From the NCBI GenBank assembly GCA_900554925.1, contig USJG01000136.1, positions 1 through 6,178 of the forward strand: 6,178 nt of DNA, read 5' to 3'. Below, one piece after another: positions 1 to 5,764 of the stretch. This stretch comes from an uncultured Lachnospiraceae bacterium. GTDB taxonomy: Bacteria; Bacillota; Clostridia; Lachnospirales; Lachnospiraceae. The stretch's first letter is position 1, and the number at the start of each line of letters is the position of its first letter. Both the position numbers and the translations under genes were made by a program. The notes beneath the pieces are model-generated. The model made no database searches and had not been told where the DNA came from. It was given only the letters and a program-made list of their open reading frames with translations.

Positions 1-1
1 G

Positions 2-70
2 ATTGTGTGTTCGACGCTGTCGGCGATTTATTATCGGAGGAGCAGGTGGGAGAAAGCCCAGGGATTATAA
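2..70 (+). CDS. Possible 3' end of a convergent membrane-protein gene (partial)
   Basis: Reading plus frame 2 from the window edge gives 22 residues ending at a TAA (68-70). They look like the end of a membrane segment followed by a basic tail (IVCSTLSAIYYRRSRWEKAQGL when split at the last hydrophobic stretch, with RR-R-R just after it), as is usual at the C-terminus of a permease. The stop would overlap the regulator's stop codon (65-67) on the other strand, a common tail-to-tail arrangement, and a hairpin with a T run follows. Frame 1 is also open, to a TGA at 112-114, but would overlap the regulator's helix-turn-helix more deeply. With so few codons visible, neither frame can be proven and no family is assigned. 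Confidence 0.3.
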   Translation: MVCSTLSAIYYRRSRWEKAQGL

Positions 71-92
71 GAGCCCTAGGGCTTTCATTTTT
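52..92 (+). terminator. Candidate rho-independent terminator between convergent genes
   Basis: GAAAGCCC (52-59) pairs perfectly with GGGCTTTC (79-86), an 8-bp stem with a 19-base loop, followed on the plus strand by ATTTTT (87-92). A shorter inner alternative is the palindrome AGCCCTAGGGCT (72-83). The T run exists only for plus-strand transcripts, so the site would best terminate a gene arriving from the left. For the minus-strand regulator the hairpin straddles its stop codon and no T run follows. The large loop makes this a moderate candidate only. Confidence 0.35.
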
Positions 93-1978
93 CTCCAGAG
101 AGTTGCCGTACTGATTCCCAGCATACCGGCTGCTTTTGTGCGGTTGCCATTACATTGGGAAAGTGCAGAGATAATGGAGTCTTTCTCTGAGAGGAGTCGA
201 TTCATTTTCAGAGAAAAAGAGTCCGAATGTAAGGGATGTTTGTGGACTTCCTGGCTTTGAGGTAACGCGTTTTGAATATCAAGACGCTGCAGGATACCAT
301 CGGAAGCAAGGACCATGGCCCGTTCCAGGATATTATTGAGTTCCCGGACGTTTCCTGTAAATTCCATGGAGGATAGAAGTTCCAAAGCGTCAGGTGAAAT
401 GCCTGAAATAGGGAGATTTAACTCAGAAGCACGCCTGTAGATGAAAAACTGTGCAAGCAGCGGGATATCCTCGCGACGCTGGGAGAGAGGGGGAATCTCC
501 AGGAGCAGAGTGCTGATTCTATGGTAAAGGTCTTCTCGGAAGCGTCCGTCGGCAATCAATTCTGGCATATTGCGGTTGGTTGCGGCCAGTACGCGAATAT
601 CAATGGGAATTGAACGGTTTCCGCCGATACGTACAACCTCACGCTCCTGCAGTACTCTTAGAAAGCGGGATTGTATGTTCAACGGCATTTCACTGACCTC
701 ATCTAAAAAAACAGTTCCTCCGTGGGCCAGTTCAAATAATCCGGCTTTTCCTTCTTTTTTCCCTCCGGTGAAAGTATCTGGTTCGTAGCCGAACAACAGG
801 CTTTCCAGTACACTTTCCGGCAGGGCGGCACAGTTGATTACTACAAAAGGTCCCTTTGCGCGGGGGCTGGCATTATGTATGCTTTGTGCAAACAGTTCTT
901 TTCCGCAGCCTGATGGAGCTGTAATAAGAACGGTAGAGTTTACGGATGCATATTTTTTGGCCCGCTTTACAGCCTGTGTGATTGCAGTGCTGCCTCCAAT
1001 GATAGAGGTGAAAGTGGCTGCGGCAACGGAACCTTTTTTCATTTCTTTTAAACGGATGGAGCGCTCTGTTTCTTTGATCTGTTGGGCGCTGTTAAAAGTG
1101 ATCAGATGAGCTTTCAGACTTTCATCGATCATCACAGCGCGAATATCGTAAACCAGCATCTGATCATGAAGGGTGAGTATACTGCGCTGAACTTCATCGT
1201 GTCTGGATAATTCTCCATGGCGATCAAAGACGACGAGAACAGTCTGGGAATAGTGTTTTTCTAATAGATCATTTCTGTGAACGCCCAGTAAGCTGCAGGC
1301 ATAGTCGTTAACATCTAAAATATTTCCATTTTCATCGATGGCGGCAATTCCTTCGGAGGAAAGATTCAAAACATTTGAGATTAGGTTTTCGCTGAGAGCC
1401 TGCCGCTGGTTGACACGAAGCTGAAATTCTGCATGCTGAATAGCTTCCAGGATGTCTGGTTCTGGAAGGAGTATATAGGCATATTTCATACCGTAATCAG
1501 AGACAAGGGGACCAACCCATGAGGGACAGATGACGGATTTAAATCCGGATGCCTTGAGCCGTTTTAAAATTCTCGGTACTTCGTTCTCATTTGAATATTC
1601 ATAGGTGTATACCTGCTCTGGATTGACGAGGCGCGCCTCTTCTGCGGCTATTCCAAATGAGTAGCCGCCGATTCTGCTTAGAATGGCAATTTTGTCTGTT
1701 GTTTTTAATTCCTCTGCAACTCGCGAGACAAAAGAATATCCGCTGCGCCGGATACTGATGACAGATACGTTTAATTCCTGCATGAAAATTTTGCATAGGT
1801 AGTCCGTGGAAATTAAAACTTTGGCTCCTTTTTCTACTAATTCCCGTGCAATTTCCAAACAGGATTCACTATCTTTTCCGTAATAAACAGGATAATTTAA
1901 TGCGTGTTTTTGCAGAACGTCTCTGATGGTTTCATAGTGATGATATGCTTTGGTTATAAATATAATCGGTTCTTTCAT
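65..1978 (-). CDS. PrpR-type sigma-54-dependent transcriptional activator
   Basis: This 637-residue bacterial enhancer-binding protein should activate sigma-54 promoters by ATP hydrolysis. Domains in order are: PrpR_N ligand-sensing region (about 1-175), PAS domain (about 195-300, with DENGNILDVN at 215-224), AAA+ domain (about 325-555) and a Fis-type helix-turn-helix (about 596-637, NGNRTKAAGMLGIS). Visible AAA+ motifs are Walker A APSGCGKE (354-361), Walker B GTVFLDE (421-427), sensor I region AATNRN (465-470), arginine-finger candidates R481 and R487, and sensor II GNVREL (542-547). Two departures from the family stand out: the sigma-54 contact loop is DTFTGG (401-406) rather than GAFTGA, and Walker A begins with Ala rather than Gly. 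The start is supported by AAGGA five bases upstream (1984-1988 on the minus strand). It is divergent from the transporter operon and probably controls it. PrpR_N in E. coli PrpR senses 2-methylcitrate; the ligand here is unknown, and no prp genes are visible, so the symbol prpR is not used. Confidence 0.93.
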   Translation of the reverse strand: MKEPIIFITKAYHHYETIRDVLQKHALNYPVYYGKDSESCLEIARELVEKGAKVLISTDYLCKIFMQELNVSVISIRRSGYSFVSRVAEELKTTDKIAILSRIGGYSFGIAAEEARLVNPEQVYTYEYSNENEVPRILKRLKASGFKSVICPSWVGPLVSDYGMKYAYILLPEPDILEAIQHAEFQLRVNQRQALSENLISNVLNLSSEGIAAIDENGNILDVNDYACSLLGVHRNDLLEKHYSQTVLVVFDRHGELSRHDEVQRSILTLHDQMLVYDIRAVMIDESLKAHLITFNSAQQIKETERSIRLKEMKKGSVAAATFTSIIGGSTAITQAVKRAKKYASVNSTVLITAPSGCGKELFAQSIHNASPRAKGPFVVINCAALPESVLESLLFGYEPDTFTGGKKEGKAGLFELAHGGTVFLDEVSEMPLNIQSRFLRVLQEREVVRIGGNRSIPIDIRVLAATNRNMPELIADGRFREDLYHRISTLLLEIPPLSQRREDIPLLAQFFIYRRASELNLPISGISPDALELLSSMEFTGNVRELNNILERAMVLASDGILQRLDIQNALPQSQEVHKHPLHSDSFSLKMNRLLSEKDSIISALSQCNGNRTKAAGMLGISTATLWRKMKALGLL

Positions 1979-2012
1979 GATATTCCTTTCGGTGTGTAGT
2001 CTATATGATTGT

Positions 2013-2041
2013 ATCTTAACACATACACCTTAATATTGCAA
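2013..2041 (-). promoter_or_regulatory. Candidate sigma-70-type promoter of the regulator gene
   Basis: On the minus strand TTGCAA (2041-2036) lies 17 bases upstream of TAAGAT (2018-2013), each matching four of six consensus positions. The -10 box is preceded by TGT, an extended -10 element. Transcription would begin near 2006 and leave a leader of about 28 bases containing the AAGGA ribosome site. The assignment is by pattern only. Confidence 0.45.
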
Positions 2042-2049
2042 TTTATTGA

Positions 2050-2065
2050 ATTTCAAAAATGAAAT
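2050..2065. promoter_or_regulatory. Candidate activator binding site: perfect 16-bp dyad
   Basis: ATTTCA-AAAA-TGAAAT is a perfect inverted repeat with a four-base centre. It lies about 99 to 114 bases upstream of the predicted sigma-54 start, which is the usual distance for an enhancer site used by sigma-54 activators. A second, overlapping dyad, TTGAA-T-TTCAA (2046-2056), shares half-sites with it. The site also lies just upstream of the regulator's own candidate -35 box, so it could take part in autoregulation. Ownership by this regulator is inferred from position. Confidence 0.45.
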
Positions 2066-2077
2066 AAAAATGGATAA

Positions 2078-2114
2078 TTGTGGAAAAATAAGATTTAAAT
2101 TTGTGGAAAAATAA
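2078..2114 (+). repeat. Tandem 14-bp direct repeat upstream of the sigma-54 promoter
   Basis: TTGTGGAAAAATAA occurs exactly twice, at 2078-2091 and 2101-2114, with a period of 23 bases, close to two turns of the helix. The copies lie about -86 to -73 and -63 to -50 from the predicted sigma-54 start. Same-face spacing suits a protein bound twice, either the activator or another regulator. The sequence is A-rich, so chance duplication is possible, but 14 identical bases at helical spacing in a control region is notable. Confidence 0.5.
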
Positions 2115-2137
2115 ATATTTTTGCTGAATGAAAAAGT

Positions 2138-2153
2138 TGGCACAAGAATTGCT
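2138..2153 (+). promoter_or_regulatory. Sigma-54 (-24/-12) promoter of the dehydrogenase-TTT operon
   Basis: TGGCAC (2138-2143), five bases, then TTGCT (2149-2153) matches the sigma-54 consensus TGGCAC-N5-TTGCW with the required GG (2139-2140) and GC (2151-2152) exactly ten bases apart. The predicted start is near 2164, giving a leader of about 30 bases that holds the ribosome site at 2181-2188. A divergent sigma-54 activator gene next door strongly supports the assignment. An overlapping sigma-70-like pair, TTGGCA (2137-2142) and TATAAG (2160-2165) with 17 bases between, is also present. Confidence 0.88.
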
Positions 2154-2180
2154 ACAGTATATAAGTAAAAATAATCGGAA

Positions 2181-2188
2181 GGGAGAGG
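2181..2188 (+). promoter_or_regulatory. Ribosome binding site that fixes the dehydrogenase start
   Basis: GGGAGAGG sits five bases before the ATG at 2194. It decides against the in-frame ATG at 2128, which lies upstream of the sigma-54 promoter itself and so would not be in the main transcript. Confidence 0.8.
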
Positions 2189-2193
2189 ATACA

Positions 2194-3081
2194 ATGGAAT
2201 ATGCTATTGCCTTTATCGGCTATGGGGAGGCAGCGTATCATATTTCGCGCGGTCTGCAGTCTGAAAAAAGGGTACGCATGATTGCATACGATGAGATGGC
2301 GGAGGATGCCGCGCGGGGAGCGAAGATATGCTCCCACATGGAAGAAGTGGGTGTTGTCAGAGCGGCGAGTGCCGAGGAGGCTTTTACGAATGCAAAGTAC
2401 ATTGTCTCTTTAACAAGCGCGGCATCCGCAATACCGGTGGCACAGGGGATTATTGGAAAGCTGAAGGCTGGACAGGTTTATGTAGATATGAACTCGGCGG
2501 CGCCTATTTCTATGACGCAGATCGACAAAATGCCGAGAGAAGAGGGGGTGTTATTTTGTGATGTTAGCCTTTTGGGGAATGTGCCAAAGACGGAACATCG
2601 GACTAAAATGATGCTTTCAGGCGACGGAGCAGAGCAGTTTTATAATTTTATCAAGGAGTTTAATGCAACAGCCACATTATTGGAGACCCCAGCAGGCAGC
2701 GCCAGCGCGATTAAGATGTTCAAGAGTGTGTTCAGCAAAGGCTTTCCTCAGCTATTGCTGGAGTGTTTGATTCCTGCGGCAGAGTATGGAGTCATGGATA
2801 TTGTGTTTGACAGCTTTAAGCATACGTTTGACAATCGGACAATCGAGGAGTTTGCGGACGAAACAGTATATCGCACATTGATTCATGCTGAACGCCGCAG
2901 GGCAGAAATGAGCGATGTGGCGGATACAGTTGAAGCGATGGGATTTGGAGCGGAGATTTCCCGGGCGGTCAGCAAGAGACTGGAGCGGCTGGCAGTATGT
3001 GGATATGCAGAGCGGATTGGAGAAAGTACCCCGACGCTTGCAGAAGTTGTGGAGATGGTGCGTAAGGATGAGCATAAATAA
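2194..3081 (+). CDS. NAD(P)-dependent dehydrogenase, 6-phosphogluconate dehydrogenase-like fold with DUF1932 C-terminus
   Basis: The 295-residue product resembles the beta-hydroxyacid dehydrogenase superfamily. The N-terminus is a Rossmann fold that starts at once (IAFIGYGEAA, residues 5-14, with G9-x-G11-x-x-A14). The region 166-180 (PAGSASAIKMFKSVF) matches the GxxxxxK catalytic segment, placing the catalytic lysine at K174; the asparagine usual four residues later in classic members is serine here. The C-terminal helical part (about 185-270, with HAERRRAEM at 231-239) looks like DUF1932. The protein is cytoplasmic and presumably oxidises a hydroxy acid, or reduces a keto acid, with NAD(P). 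It is the first gene of the sigma-54 operon, 19 bases before the TctC-like gene, which suggests that its substrate is the imported compound or a product of it. The start at 2194 is chosen from the ribosome site and because the Rossmann strand begins at residue 4. The exact substrate is unknown. Confidence 0.88.
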   Translation: MEYAIAFIGYGEAAYHISRGLQSEKRVRMIAYDEMAEDAARGAKICSHMEEVGVVRAASAEEAFTNAKYIVSLTSAASAIPVAQGIIGKLKAGQVYVDMNSAAPISMTQIDKMPREEGVLFCDVSLLGNVPKTEHRTKMMLSGDGAEQFYNFIKEFNATATLLETPAGSASAIKMFKSVFSKGFPQLLLECLIPAAEYGVMDIVFDSFKHTFDNRTIEEFADETVYRTLIHAERRRAEMSDVADTVEAMGFGAEISRAVSKRLERLAVCGYAERIGESTPTLAEVVEMVRKDEHK

Positions 3082-3100
3082 AATACGAGGAGGAAATAAG

Positions 3101-4144
3101 ATGAAGAAGGTATTGGTATTAGTTTTGACAGCGGTATTGATGGGATCGTTAACGGCGTGTAATAATTCTGACGGTGTAACGGGATCGGGTGGCACTTCAC
3201 CTGCAGAACAGACGGATGTTGGATATCCGAAAGCTGGTACTGTGGGAACATTTTTTATTGGAGGCTCTGTCGGCGCGGGCGGTGATTTAAATATGAGAAC
3301 TTTGATCCGCTATCTGGAGCCGGAAATGGGAATAACGCTTGTACCGCAGAATGTGACTGGATCCAGAACCATATATAATGCAGTGAAAAATATGTTGAAG
3401 GAACCTGCTGATGGATATACGTTTGCTTATCAGCTTTATCCGTCCTGTGTCAGTGAGCTATATAATCCGGATACCAAAGAGAACGCATATGGCTTCGATG
3501 ACTACTATACGCTTTGTAATCTGGTAACAGACAGTGCTTTGATAGCGGTTCGGGCGGATGATGAGCGGTTTAAGGATGTCAACGATCTGGCCGGGTTTGT
3601 TGATTATCTAAAGGAGAGCGGGGACAATATTTTGATAAGCGCCTGCTCTGTGGCGGGAGATGACGATATCACCGTGCATAAGATCATGCTGGAAATTCCG
3701 GAAATTGCCGGACAGATGACAATTATAAATGGTGAAGGTGTATCGGATGGAATTACCAGCCTCCTGGGAGGAACGCTGGATGTCTTTACTGGGAACGTCG
3801 GGGATGTAGGGACGCTTTTAGAGGACGGAGAAATCAAAGTGATCAGTGTGTTTGCGGAAGAACGATCCCAATTTTTGCCGGATGTGCCGACTGCAAAGGA
3901 ATCGGGATTTGATATCATCAGCAGTACAAGCCGAGGCGTTGTTGTGCACAAGGATACTGCTCCGGAGATACTTGAGAAGATACAGGAATATATTGAAATT
4001 GTGGTTGAAGATTCGGAATTTCTTGAAGATATGGAGTCTCAAGGCTTTGAAGTGAATTATATGAATCCGGTAGAATATCGTGAGTGGCTTCAGAGCGAGT
4101 ATGAAATTTTTGGGGAGATCGCAAAAGAATATGGTTGGCTGTAA
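3101..4144 (+). CDS. TctC-like solute-binding lipoprotein of a tripartite tricarboxylate transporter
   Basis: The 347-residue product is the extracytoplasmic ligand-binding component of a TTT system. It starts with a lipoprotein signal: basic MKK, a hydrophobic core and the lipobox LTAC with Cys20, followed by a Gly/Ser-rich linker. Family marks are GAGGDLNMR (58-66, equivalent to the PGGxxDxxAR ligand loop, D62 and R66 conserved), PADGYTF (102-108), LLGGTLDVF (221-229) and LPDVPTAKESGFD (259-271). Length is normal for the family. GAGGAGG (3087-3093) lies seven bases before the ATG; longer in-frame reading upstream overlaps the dehydrogenase gene and is not real. The ligand is likely a carboxylate, but TctC-family proteins bind varied acids and the loop here differs from the usual APGG, so no ligand is named. 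Confidence 0.92.
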   Translation: MKKVLVLVLTAVLMGSLTACNNSDGVTGSGGTSPAEQTDVGYPKAGTVGTFFIGGSVGAGGDLNMRTLIRYLEPEMGITLVPQNVTGSRTIYNAVKNMLKEPADGYTFAYQLYPSCVSELYNPDTKENAYGFDDYYTLCNLVTDSALIAVRADDERFKDVNDLAGFVDYLKESGDNILISACSVAGDDDITVHKIMLEIPEIAGQMTIINGEGVSDGITSLLGGTLDVFTGNVGDVGTLLEDGEIKVISVFAEERSQFLPDVPTAKESGFDIISSTSRGVVVHKDTAPEILEKIQEYIEIVVEDSEFLEDMESQGFEVNYMNPVEYREWLQSEYEIFGEIAKEYGWL

Positions 4145-4165
4145 TATTTGGCAGGAGGGAAGAAA

Positions 4166-4660
4166 ATGAGTCGATCGAAAAAATATTTTCATCAGGATTT
4201 TGTACTGGCTGTGATCTTGCTTTTGGTAGGAATTGCCTTTTTTGCGGGCAGTTTCATGATACCAAGGTCGGATAATCCGGTTAATAATATTCATACATTT
4301 CCCCAGCTTGCTTCGGGAGCATTAATTGTCTTTTCACTGTTTAATGTAAAAGACGGCTGGGAAAAGAGTAAAAAGCTGACGGAAGAGATTGCGGCAGGAA
4401 AGGATATCGTGCCGGAAATTTCGATCAAAAAATTGAAATTTCCTCTTCTGGGAGCGGGAATAATTCTTGTTTACGCAGTGGGCATTGCAATTTTGGGCTT
4501 TTTTGTTTCTACCGCTGTTTTCATGGTGGGGATGATTTATTGGCTTGGATATCGGAAAGTATGGGTGATATTGGTGACGACGGTGGGATTGGAATTGTTT
4601 ATCTATGTACTATTTGTAAGAGTATTGTATACAAGAATGCCGCCAGGATTACTGTTTTAA
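4166..4660 (+). CDS. TctB-like small membrane subunit of the TTT transporter
   Basis: This 164-residue protein fits the TctB family (DUF1468) in size, hydrophobic pattern and gene position. Membrane segments are visible at about 12-32, 45-62, 95-127 (probably two) and 132-153, and the protein ends in the MPPGLL motif (158-163) typical of the family. It should pair with TctA in the cytoplasmic membrane. AGGAGGG (4153-4159) lies six bases before the ATG at 4166. An in-frame TTG at 4148 would start ahead of this ribosome site and is rejected. The gene follows the TctC-like gene by 21 bases and precedes the TctA-like gene by 12. Confidence 0.9.
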   Translation: MSRSKKYFHQDFVLAVILLLVGIAFFAGSFMIPRSDNPVNNIHTFPQLASGALIVFSLFNVKDGWEKSKKLTEEIAAGKDIVPEISIKKLKFPLLGAGIILVYAVGIAILGFFVSTAVFMVGMIYWLGYRKVWVILVTTVGLELFIYVLFVRVLYTRMPPGLLF

Positions 4661-4672
4661 AGGAGGAAGTGT

Positions 4673-5764
4673 ATGGAACAGTTGTTGGAAATTTACCAGG
4701 CGATGATGGGGGCGTTTCCTGCATTCTTCGGCGAACTATTTTCTGTTGAAATGGTGGTTGCTCTTCTTGTGGGAGTGGTTGGAGGGCTGATTATTGGTGC
4801 TCTTCCCGGCCTTAATGCGACGACAGGAATTGTGCTTCTGATGCCGATAACTTATACGATGTCGCCAGTTCCGGCGCTTACCATGTTGATGGCTATTTAT
4901 ACGGCGGGAATTATGGGAGGCTCGTATTCATCGATTCTAATAAACACACCAGGAACATCCTCGTCAGTGGCGACGTTGTTCGATGGTTATCTGATGACAC
5001 GGAAAGGGCAGGCGCTCAAGGCGTTAAATACCAGTATATTTTCGTCGGTGTTTGGTGGTGTAGTCAGCGCGCTGGCATTGCTTCTTATTTCGCCGCTTTT
5101 GGCCAGGGTTGCCCTGTTTTTTGATTCGTCGGAATATTTTTTACTTGGCGTATTTGGATTGAGTTTGGTGGCCAGTCTATCAGAAAATGGTCTTTGTAAG
5201 GGCTTTGGAATTGGTTGCCTTGGCCTTTTGGTGGGGTGCGTAGGGCTGGCTCCGTTGTCCAGTGCGGCCAGATATCATTTTGGAACGGATCTTTTGTATG
5301 ATGGTTTTAATTCTACAGTTGTGATTATTGGATGTTTTTCTATCGCCCAGGTTATGGTGATGATTTATGAAGCGAAGATGAAGGACAAGCCAGTTGAGGC
5401 TGATTATGCGGAACTGAAGGGAAGAAAATTTCTTTCCTGGCAGGAGATTAAGAAGATTATGCCAACATGTATCAGTTCCAGTATTATTGGAATTGGAGTC
5501 GGGATATTGCCAGGGGCGGGAGCAGCTACAGGGTCTTATATTGCGTACAGTAATGCAAAAAATTCTTCAAAGCACCCAGAGGAATTTGGTATGGGGTGTA
5601 TTGAGGGAGTTGCAGCCCCGGAGGCTGCTAACAATGCGGTTACAGGTTCGGCGCTGATTCCGTTGCTTACTCTTAGCATTCCTGGAAGCACGGCCGCCTC
5701 CGTTTTGCTGGGAGCGCTGATGATTCAGGGGTTACAGCCTGGATTTAGCTTGTTCACGAAGTAG
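4673..5764 (+). CDS. TctA-like large membrane subunit of the TTT transporter, cut short by an in-frame TAG
   Basis: The 363 residues before the stop are the main transport subunit of a TTT system, with both family signature repeats intact: GALPGLNATTG (42-52) with GGSYSSILINTPGTSSS (82-98), and GILPGAGAATGSYIAY (277-292) with PEEFG and EGVAAPEAANNA (302-322), then IPGSTAASVLLGALMIQG (336-353). TctA proteins are usually about 500 residues, so the TAG at 5762-5764 removes roughly the last quarter, including several membrane segments. The frame continues open and family-like after it (next entry). AGGAGG (4661-4666) lies six bases before the ATG. If the stop is read as a stop, the transporter is probably inactive; readthrough or a sequence error would restore it. 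Confidence 0.88.
   Translation: MEQLLEIYQAMMGAFPAFFGELFSVEMVVALLVGVVGGLIIGALPGLNATTGIVLLMPITYTMSPVPALTMLMAIYTAGIMGGSYSSILINTPGTSSSVATLFDGYLMTRKGQALKALNTSIFSSVFGGVVSALALLLISPLLARVALFFDSSEYFLLGVFGLSLVASLSENGLCKGFGIGCLGLLVGCVGLAPLSSAARYHFGTDLLYDGFNSTVVIIGCFSIAQVMVMIYEAKMKDKPVEADYAELKGRKFLSWQEIKKIMPTCISSSIIGIGVGILPGAGAATGSYIAYSNAKNSSKHPEEFGMGCIEGVAAPEAANNAVTGSALIPLLTLSIPGSTAASVLLGALMIQGLQPGFSLFTK

Noticed and set aside
72..83. Perfect palindrome AGCCCTAGGGCT as an operator
   Set aside because: It falls in the last codons of the regulator and is better explained as part of a terminator-like hairpin.
3..260. Open plus frame with an 85-residue product at the left edge
   Set aside because: It is Cys/Arg-rich at the start, lies antisense to the regulator's HTH region and has no ribosome site; it is a shadow frame.
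2128..2193. 22-residue N-terminal extension of the dehydrogenase
   Set aside because: It spans the -24/-12 promoter, lacks a ribosome site and precedes the expected first strand of the Rossmann fold.
1979..2193. Riboswitch, small RNA, tRNA or CRISPR content in the divergent region
   Set aside because: The leaders on both sides are only about 28 to 30 bases, and no long conserved-looking stem or spaced repeat array is present.
2915..3100. 62-residue N-terminal extension of the TctC-like protein
   Set aside because: It overlaps the dehydrogenase gene in another frame, is Arg/Trp-rich, and would bury the lipoprotein signal that begins at 3101.
4148..4165. TTG start for the TctB-like protein
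   Set aside because: It lies before the AGGAGGG ribosome site that correctly serves the ATG at 4166.
3818..4294. Minus-strand open frame of 158 residues across the TctC/TctB junction
   Set aside because: It is antisense to two well-supported genes and has no recognisable family features.
5762..5764. Genome-wide reassignment of TAG as the explanation for the tctA stop
   Set aside because: If TAG were an ordinary sense codon, more than one would be expected in about 2000 codons; none is seen in the other genes.
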